From assembly GCA_013298375.1 (NCBI GenBank), contig JAAFHM010000141.1:1-10397 (forward strand): a DNA stretch of 10,397 nt, given 5' to 3'. This document shows positions 6,746 through 10,397 of this stretch, one piece after another (position 1 is the stretch's first letter; every line of letters starts with the position of its first letter). The position numbers and the translations under genes were made by a program. Under the pieces are notes generated by a model, which was not told the origin of the DNA, ran no database searches, and was given only the letters and a program-made list of their open reading frames with translations. This DNA is from Ignavibacteria bacterium (lineage in GTDB: Bacteria; Bacteroidota; Ignavibacteria; Kapaibacteriales; UBA4661).

Positions 6746-6770
6746 GGGCGTAAATCATAGATTCACGCCC
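6746..6770. terminator. Hairpin between barrel gene and DUF1573 operon
   Basis: GGGCGTAAATC (6746-6756) and GATTCACGCCC (6760-6770) pair over 11 bp with one mismatch or wobble and a 3-nt loop. It lies 17 nt beyond the stop of the 6788-7390 gene. No T-run follows in the minus direction, so it may be a terminator without a U tract, a 3'-end stabiliser or an operator. Confidence 0.45.
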
Positions 6771-6787
6771 CATATCAAGAGCAAAAT

Positions 6788-7390
6788 TTAGAATAAACGA
6801 ATACCTGTGCGTAGTTGCACCACCGCACCACTAGCACTCATGACCGTACCATTTGCATCGGAAGGCATAAGAAAATTATGCTGATAGCCGCCACGTAAAC
6901 CAAGCATAATCGGGCTGTCTGGCAAAAAGGCTTCACCGCTAATACCAATCATAGTGTGCGCATTTGTTGTGCCCGCTCCACTTGCAACATGGAAATTATA
7001 TGAGCCAAAACCTATTACTGGCGAAGCTCTAAAAATCTCATTTTCAAATACCGAGTAACCAAACCAAAACTGCATACCGAGTGTCCGAATATTATTTGTA
7101 CCACTTAATGAACCAACAAACGGCGATGTAGTAAATTGGACTTCGCAAGAAAAGTGATTCCAGTAATTGAACCATCCTAGATTCAAACTACCGAGCGCTT
7201 GTATTGATTTTTGAGCAAGAGCATTGCCTTCGGTTTCGGGACTGATAATGTGTCCGCTTGATATGTCGCCATTGACGGAAATGAAGGAACCGCGTTGTGT
7301 TGTCTTGAGTGTTTGTGCGAGTGCATTACTTAAGGGGACGCTAACAAGAATCAATAGTGTTAGCATAATTTTATTGCTTACCTTTTTCAT
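6788..7390 (-). CDS. Small outer-membrane beta-barrel-like protein, paralogue C
   Basis: A 200-residue protein. The signal peptide is MKKVSNKIMLTLLILVSVPL followed by SNALA and cleavage near residue 25. The mature part is a run of amphipathic strands: GSFISVNGDISSG (34-46), ALGSLNLGWFNYW (65-77), MQFWFGYSVFE (106-116), SPVIGFGSYNF (123-133), GISGEAFLPDSPIMLGLRGG (149-168) plus YQHNF, and a last strand VVQLRTGIRLF ending in Phe, as expected of BAM-assembled barrels. The GYSVFE and GISGEAF ... GLRGGYQH blocks match the other three small exported proteins in this window. It follows the 7428-7760 lipoprotein gene by 37 nt, so the two are probably one operon. Size and pattern suit an 8-stranded OmpA/OmpW-like barrel, but I cannot assign a family. 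Confidence 0.82.
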   Translation of the reverse strand: MKKVSNKIMLTLLILVSVPLSNALAQTLKTTQRGSFISVNGDISSGHIISPETEGNALAQKSIQALGSLNLGWFNYWNHFSCEVQFTTSPFVGSLSGTNNIRTLGMQFWFGYSVFENEIFRASPVIGFGSYNFHVASGAGTTNAHTMIGISGEAFLPDSPIMLGLRGGYQHNFLMPSDANGTVMSASGAVVQLRTGIRLF

Positions 7391-7427
7391 AGGTTAGAGT
7401 GAAAAATTACGACAGATCGTGAATTTG

Positions 7428-7760
7428 TTATTTGTTCTGTATAGTCATTGAATCTGTATAGCGAATTGCTGTTCCTATTGCCGAACGCCAACGTGGGTCA
7501 TAAGCAATTCGTATGATAGCATGAGCATGAATTTCTTGAGCCTTGTTTTGTAGCTCTTCGTTAATATCCTCAAATGATACTCCGATTGCCCAGATAGTAC
7601 CAAGTTCAGTATAACTACGTTTGCTTTCTCCGGTAGTAAGTTGAATTGGTCTCGAATTTGCCCACGGTGTAAAGATTGATTTCGCTGGTGCGGCGCATGA
7701 GGAAATGATGCTCGGCAGTAAAATCAGAAGAACCAACAGGGCTTTGATAAATCTCTTCAT
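7428..7760 (-). CDS. Small lipoprotein, unknown function
   Basis: A 110-residue protein with a lipoprotein signal: MKRFIKALLVLLILLPSIIS, then lipobox ISSC with the acylated Cys at residue 22. The mature part of under 90 residues contains SYTELGTIWAIGVSFEDINE, then a helix (LQNKAQEIHAHAIIRIAY) and a last strand with GTAIRY (about 95-100). The order 'ELG-x-I ... L-x-x-x-A-x-x-x-x-A-x-A-I-I-x-I-x-Y ... GTAIRY' recalls small enterobacterial-type lipoproteins and YbjQ-like folds in which a helix packs on a short sheet. That is fold-level resemblance only. It is upstream of and probably cotranscribed with the small barrel at 6788-7390 (37-nt gap). Confidence 0.75.
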   Translation of the reverse strand: MKRFIKALLVLLILLPSIISSCAAPAKSIFTPWANSRPIQLTTGESKRSYTELGTIWAIGVSFEDINEELQNKAQEIHAHAIIRIAYDPRWRSAIGTAIRYTDSMTIQNK

Positions 7761-7797
7761 ACACCAATAAAAATTAAGTGGAAAACTCTTTATTTAC

Positions 7798-7920
7798 TGA
7801 GAACTACGGAAATGTTGTACGGATAGCCTCAATACGCGCTTTCTTGAAGATGCACTTAAAACAATCTCGTGGATTTTAAGAATCGTACAAGTTACGCGAT
7901 CAAAAAAAATGTAGTTCTCA
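7798..7920. repeat. Three nested inverted repeats between two lipoprotein genes
   Basis: Three perfect pairs lie inside one another. The outer pair is TGAGAACTAC (7798-7807) with GTAGTTCTCA (7911-7920). The middle is TTGTACG (7815-7821) with CGTACAA (7884-7890). The inner is CTTAAAA (7855-7861) with TTTTAAG (7874-7880), with a 12-nt loop. The outer right arm contains the stop codon of the 7918-8751 gene. On the minus strand a run of eight T (plus-strand A, 7902-7909) follows the first arm. The element could be a folded 3' UTR or terminator, or a short transposable-type repeat. No target duplication is evident at the ends. Confidence 0.65.
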
Positions 7921-8751
7921 TCGTTCATTGCAACCACCACAAACACCGCAATAAGCAAGTGCCATGCAACCAGCCGTTATCGTCGAGCACAATGCTATTT
8001 GGACAGGAGTTGCGGCAGCCGAAATGCCTAACGTAACAACGTCTAAAACACCAAAAGCACCTAAACACGCAAAAAAACCGGCAGCACAACCTGCTTCAGC
8101 AATGACTAACAACGCCCATTGCCAAAACCAAAAGCATGCTTGCATTGATGAGCCTTCTTTGGGTAACCCGCCCGAACCCGCCATTGCTCTCAATTCAGCA
8201 ATTTTTGGTGGAAGTTCTGTGCGTGCTATCCTATCAAGAGTTACATTGATGTCCTGGGCATTAGTTTCTTTGCAGGTCTTACAAACAGGGAGGTATTTAT
8301 CACGTGTCTTTTGAATCAAATCGCGTTTGGAAGCAAATTTGTTTTGCCAACGTTGCATTGCTGCGATGCGCTGCTCGTTTAGGGTTTTGAACTCCTCATT
8401 GCTGATATTGAGCAACTTGAGAACTTTCTTGTTATCCTTGTCGGTCATTGCGCGACCAAGTTCTGTCCGATTATTTTCGGCTGCCATCTTTAGTTTCACG
8501 TAGATTGTGCGATTACTTTCAATCAAAAACTGTGTATCTACATCATCGGCTAATTCTGCTGCCAAAGATTGCTCTTCGCTTGTGAGTTGCCGTTGAGATA
8601 AGGGTTGAGAGGATTCATCAGCAACAGGTGGCGCTGAATTATTCAGCACGTGTTGTGCCGTTTCCTGACACGCAGACAATATCATCAAGCCAAACAAAAA
8701 GGCGCTTACCGCCTTACAAAAACCGGACGACGTGAATTTTTGCAGAGACAT
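7918..8751 (-). CDS. Lipoprotein with C-terminal eight-cysteine hydrophobic domain
   Basis: A 277-residue protein. The start is the ATG at 8751, placed 7 nt after AAGGAG (8764-8759) and directly before a lipoprotein signal with lipobox LSAC (Cys28); the frame runs on to a GTG at 8844 that would spoil the signal. Residues 35-60 are a Pro/Ser/Gln-rich linker, 60-190 are helical and charged with one CKTC pair (157-160), and 192-200 is a flexible Gly-rich linker (GSGGLPKEG). The last 72 residues (206-277) are hydrophobic, Gly/Ala-rich and carry eight Cys (206, 222, 229, 255, 262, 268, 271, 274), ending CGVCGGCNER. The GCAAGFFACLGAFG stretch and overall plan resemble halocin C8 precursors. The alternative is a membrane-embedded or disulfide-knotted domain of unknown role. 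It starts 273 nt after the LytTR gene. Confidence 0.82.
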   Translation of the reverse strand: MSLQKFTSSGFCKAVSAFLFGLMILSACQETAQHVLNNSAPPVADESSQPLSQRQLTSEEQSLAAELADDVDTQFLIESNRTIYVKLKMAAENNRTELGRAMTDKDNKKVLKLLNISNEEFKTLNEQRIAAMQRWQNKFASKRDLIQKTRDKYLPVCKTCKETNAQDINVTLDRIARTELPPKIAELRAMAGSGGLPKEGSSMQACFWFWQWALLVIAEAGCAAGFFACLGAFGVLDVVTLGISAAATPVQIALCSTITAGCMALAYCGVCGGCNER

Positions 8752-8758
8752 ACTGCGA

Positions 8759-8764
8759 CTCCTT
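8759..8764 (-). promoter_or_regulatory. Ribosome binding site (AAGGAG)
   Basis: A strong Shine-Dalgarno match 7 nt before the ATG at 8751. It decides the start of the Cys-rich lipoprotein and is notable because most genes here show no such site. Confidence 0.75.
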
Positions 8765-8775
8765 AAAACAAGAGT

Positions 8776-8806
8776 TTTTCCGCCCCGTAAAACTTTGTTA
8801 TTTTTG
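8776..8806 (+). promoter_or_regulatory. Possible Bacteroidota-type promoter on the plus strand
   Basis: TATTTTTG (8799-8806) fits the Bacteroidota -7 consensus TAnnTTTG exactly. TTTT at 8776-8779 stands 19 nt upstream in place of the -33 TTTG. It points toward the plus-strand terminator at 8880-8926, with no gene between. The region is T-rich, so chance is a real possibility. Confidence 0.22.
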
Positions 8807-8879
8807 TGCCAAGTGTTGGAAGTCGGAAAACTTTCACCTGACACTCCGCAGTTTCGACCTTGCCGGGTTGTGGCTGCGG

Positions 8880-8926
8880 GCGGCGTACTGCATCGGGGCA
8901 GAAAAACGTAGTGCGCCGCTTTTTTT
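8880..8926 (+). terminator. Intrinsic-terminator-like hairpin with T7, plus strand
   Basis: GCGGCGTACT (8880-8889) pairs with AGTGCGCCGC (8910-8919) over 10 bp with one G-U, followed at once by seven T (8920-8926). The 20-nt loop is long but the stem is GC-rich. No plus-strand gene lies upstream, so it either ends an unannotated RNA or works as a leader hairpin on the minus strand, within the leader of the 7918-8751 gene. Confidence 0.5.
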
Positions 8927-8929
8927 GTT

Positions 8930-9014
8930 GTACGAAATTAAAGAGATATTCGTACCTGCACAACCGCAAAAGTGTGAAACTTCCCACTTTTTTTGCGAAA
9001 CCTCCCACTTTTTC
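8930..9014. repeat. Inverted and 21-bp direct repeats downstream of the LytTR gene
   Basis: Three signals follow the LytTR stop codon (9025-9027). GTACGAA (8930-8936) and TTCGTAC (8949-8955) form a perfect inverted pair with a 12-nt loop. AAAAGTG (8968-8974) and CACTTTT (8985-8991) form another with a 10-nt loop and a T-run on either strand, a weak terminator candidate for the LytTR gene. GAAACTTCCCACTTTTT (from 8976) recurs almost unchanged 21 nt later (from 8997, GAAACCTCCCACTTTTT). The 273-bp gap holds no convincing gene. Confidence 0.5.
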
Positions 9015-9024
9015 CGGCGTAATT

Positions 9025-10086
9025 TTAGCCGCCATCCCTCTTCTTTCCTGGCTTTGGGGTCGTTTTTTTGCGTTGTTTGGGAATACGGAAGTTTTTGGGT
9101 CGTAATGAACGGATATATTCTTCATCCGTAGCGTATTTGTCTGTTTCAGATGAAGTGTGCAGGAGCGTTATTCGGTGATGAGCGCCGTTTTCGCTTACGA
9201 CGACCCTACCCAAGCGGCGCTCTAAAAAGAGCCGTGTTTTATCCTCTGCTACCTTGATTTCATCCCCATTCGGGAGCGTCAGCACGAGACCTTTGCGGTT
9301 ATAATTGCGTTCGATGCGGGCATCCACCTTCACCCTCACGAGTGCCGAGCGATGTACCCGCATAAAAGCTGTTTTGGAGAGGATGTTTTCCCATGATTGA
9401 ATCCTGCGTCCGTCCAGTATTTTCTGAATGTTTTTGTTTGTCCGTTGATTGCTCTCTGCCGTCGTGGCGGGCGATGGGGCGTTGCACCATACTTCCGTAT
9501 AGTTGTTTTGTGCCACGCAGTAGATAATATCGGACTTCCGAATGGTGATGTTACCGTACGGCGAGTAGAGTGTGATAACGTCCGATAGCTGGCTATCGGT
9601 CTCAGAAGCAAGAATCGCTGTTGTTGTGTTGAGGAGGTGTTTTTTGCTGCGATGCGCTGCTTGGTAGAGCCAAATATCCAAGATGTGCGCGGTCAGAGTT
9701 TGGCATAATTGTTCAATTCGTTCTTTTATCAGCCTTGTATCAAAAGGCAGGGGCAATAATCCCGCAAATGCGCGATTTGCCTGCAATGCCGGGGCATGAG
9801 GTTGAACAATGTCGGGCGAAGCAATGAGAACGACAGGCGGCGTTTCTGTCGTTGTGCCGCCGCGCAGCACCTCGGCAATATCGGCAATCTCTCTTTCGGT
9901 GGAGGCTTCGACAAAAAGAATCTGCAAATGCCGTGTTGTCAAGGCTTGACGCAGCGCCTCTGCGATCTCGTCGGTTTGCATCAAATAATAAAAATCAAGC
10001 TGCTTTTGCGTCTTCAGCGCCGAAAGAGAGGCGTTGAGCGGGTCGTGGGGGGGTATCAACCCGGTAGGGAAAGAGTTTTTTTTCAT
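9025..10086 (-). CDS. LytTR-family DNA-binding regulator with degenerate receiver-like N-terminal half
   Basis: A 353-residue protein counted from the first ATG (10086); a GTG at 10131 is also in frame. Residues about 30-125 have a receiver-like strand/helix rhythm (LQILFVEASTER, then PPVVLIASPD, then FAGLLPLPFDTRLIKERIEQ). However, the position expected for the phospho-acceptor Asp is Glu60 and the switch Lys before Pro-Phe is Leu113, so phosphorylation is unlikely. Residues about 171-293 are a LytTR domain: ITLYSPYGNITIRKSDIIYC, NNYTEVWC, ILDGRRIQSWENIL, then the diagnostic FMRVHRSALVRV (241-252) and LTLPNGDEIKVAEDK. A basic tail (KQRKKTTPKPGKKRDGG) ends the protein. LytTR proteins bind direct repeats upstream of target promoters. 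It faces the Cys-rich lipoprotein gene 273 nt downstream. The 20-bp repeats upstream (10206-10285) are candidate self-regulatory sites. Confidence 0.88.
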   Translation of the reverse strand: MKKNSFPTGLIPPHDPLNASLSALKTQKQLDFYYLMQTDEIAEALRQALTTRHLQILFVEASTEREIADIAEVLRGGTTTETPPVVLIASPDIVQPHAPALQANRAFAGLLPLPFDTRLIKERIEQLCQTLTAHILDIWLYQAAHRSKKHLLNTTTAILASETDSQLSDVITLYSPYGNITIRKSDIIYCVAQNNYTEVWCNAPSPATTAESNQRTNKNIQKILDGRRIQSWENILSKTAFMRVHRSALVRVKVDARIERNYNRKGLVLTLPNGDEIKVAEDKTRLFLERRLGRVVVSENGAHHRITLLHTSSETDKYATDEEYIRSLRPKNFRIPKQRKKTTPKPGKKRDGG

Positions 10087-10205
10087 AGAAACACGAACAA
10101 CAGTGTTGTTTGATATGTTGGCGTACAGCACATTCTATCGTTTGGGCAATAAGTGGCACTGTTCGGAACAAATATCGCACAAAACCTCGTTGCGATGCAA
10201 ATCCG

Positions 10206-10285
10206 ATGACCCAAAACCCGTTCTAATGACCGAGACCCCAAACTAATGATCCAAATCCCGTTGTAATGACCTAGGGCAATCGCAT
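10206..10285. repeat. Degenerate 20-bp tandem repeat upstream of the LytTR gene
   Basis: Four units start at 10206, 10226, 10246 and 10266, each beginning ATGAYC and sharing a rough ATGAYCCAAAWCCCGTTSTA. Units 1 and 3 are closest; units 2 and 4 have drifted. The period equals about two helical turns, which suits a regulator binding one DNA face. The site is 120-200 nt upstream of the LytTR start. Confidence 0.7.
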
Positions 10286-10302
10286 GAAAAAAAATCTATG
10301 CC

Positions 10303-10331
10303 GTAGAGACAAGGCATTGCCTTGTCTCTAC
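10303..10331. repeat. 29-nt near-perfect palindrome (GTAGAGACAAGGCA arms)
   Basis: GTAGAGACAAGGCA (10303-10316) and its exact reverse complement (10318-10331) flank a single T. Similar GTAGAGAC...GTCTCTAC palindromes are, from memory, dispersed intergenic repeats in several filamentous and mat-dwelling bacteria. As RNA it makes a 14-bp hairpin that could end a transcript from either side. Confidence 0.9.
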
Positions 10332-10334
10332 ACG

Positions 10335-10397
10335 TTAAACGACAAACACTGATGATAGTGGAATGCTGATTTGATGCGGGTTTGAAATTTTCATGCG
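10335..10397 (-). CDS. Possible C-terminal end of a gene running off the window (weak)
   Basis: From the window edge to the TAA at 10337-10335 one minus frame is open for 20 codons, ending ISIPLSSVFVV, with the palindrome at 10303-10331 just beyond the stop. The stretch is too short to prove coding, and another frame is open here too. The rest of 10087-10397 holds only repeats and no convincing gene. Confidence 0.15.
   Translation of the reverse strand, partial: RMKISNPHQISIPLSSVFVV

Noticed and set aside
7964..8314. 116-codon plus-strand open frame
   Set aside because: Antisense to the Cys-rich lipoprotein, which has a start with a ribosome binding site and a lipobox; no support for the plus strand.
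8860..9131. Two overlapping plus-strand open frames with Cys-rich or Phe-rich products
   Set aside because: They cross a hairpin, the 21-bp direct repeats and the LytTR 3' end; composition reflects T-rich repeats rather than a gene.
10246..10397. Longer minus-strand open frame reading through the palindrome (DKAMPCLYG)
   Set aside because: The peptide is just a translation of the palindromic and 20-bp repeats; such products are typical false genes.

Overview
The window comes from a bacterium of the Bacteroidota/Chlorobiota (FCB) type. The evidence is a TonB-dependent receptor with an N-terminal carboxypeptidase-regulatory-like domain, a DUF4249-type lipoprotein, a DUF1573 protein, a LytTR regulator, and many small secreted beta-rich proteins mostly lacking Shine-Dalgarno sequences. 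The genus cannot be told from the sequence. Nearly everything is on the minus strand; the only convincing plus-strand genes are a two-gene toxin-antitoxin module.

Layout in the direction of minus-strand transcription (high to low coordinates): a LytTR regulator with a degenerate receiver-like half (9025-10086), preceded by 20-bp periodic repeats and a 29-nt palindrome. Then comes a 273-bp gap with hairpins and a plus-strand terminator-like element. Next is a lipoprotein with a hydrophobic eight-cysteine C-terminal domain (7918-8751), then a gap holding three nested inverted repeats. A small lipoprotein (7428-7760) and a small outer-membrane-type protein (6788-7390) follow. A tight set comes next: DUF1573 protein (5980-6690) and two small beta-barrel-like proteins (5174-5962, 4487-5158). 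A third such protein (3620-4300) lies beyond a structured intergenic element. Then come the TonB-dependent receptor (945-3445) and the start of a DUF4249 lipoprotein (1-246). The receptor and DUF4249 genes, normally adjacent, are separated by the oppositely oriented toxin-antitoxin pair (407-918).

The receptor is frameshifted. A six-copy 18-bp repeat encoding NQAPLS lies in a predicted surface loop, and the unit at its 3' end is 10 nt short. This throws the last roughly 90 residues (945-1224) out of frame. Adding back the missing 10 nt restores a canonical receptor C terminus ending in Phe.

The four small exported proteins (6788-7390, 5174-5962, 4487-5158, 3620-4300) share a faint common pattern, GYxVxE then Pro, and later a glycine-rich strand and an L-x-x-x-Y-x-H/Y strand. 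They look like diverged members of one undescribed envelope protein family. The cysteine-rich lipoprotein (about 205 + 72 residues) resembles halocin C8 precursors in layout and cysteine spacing. This is the most speculative but potentially most interesting item.
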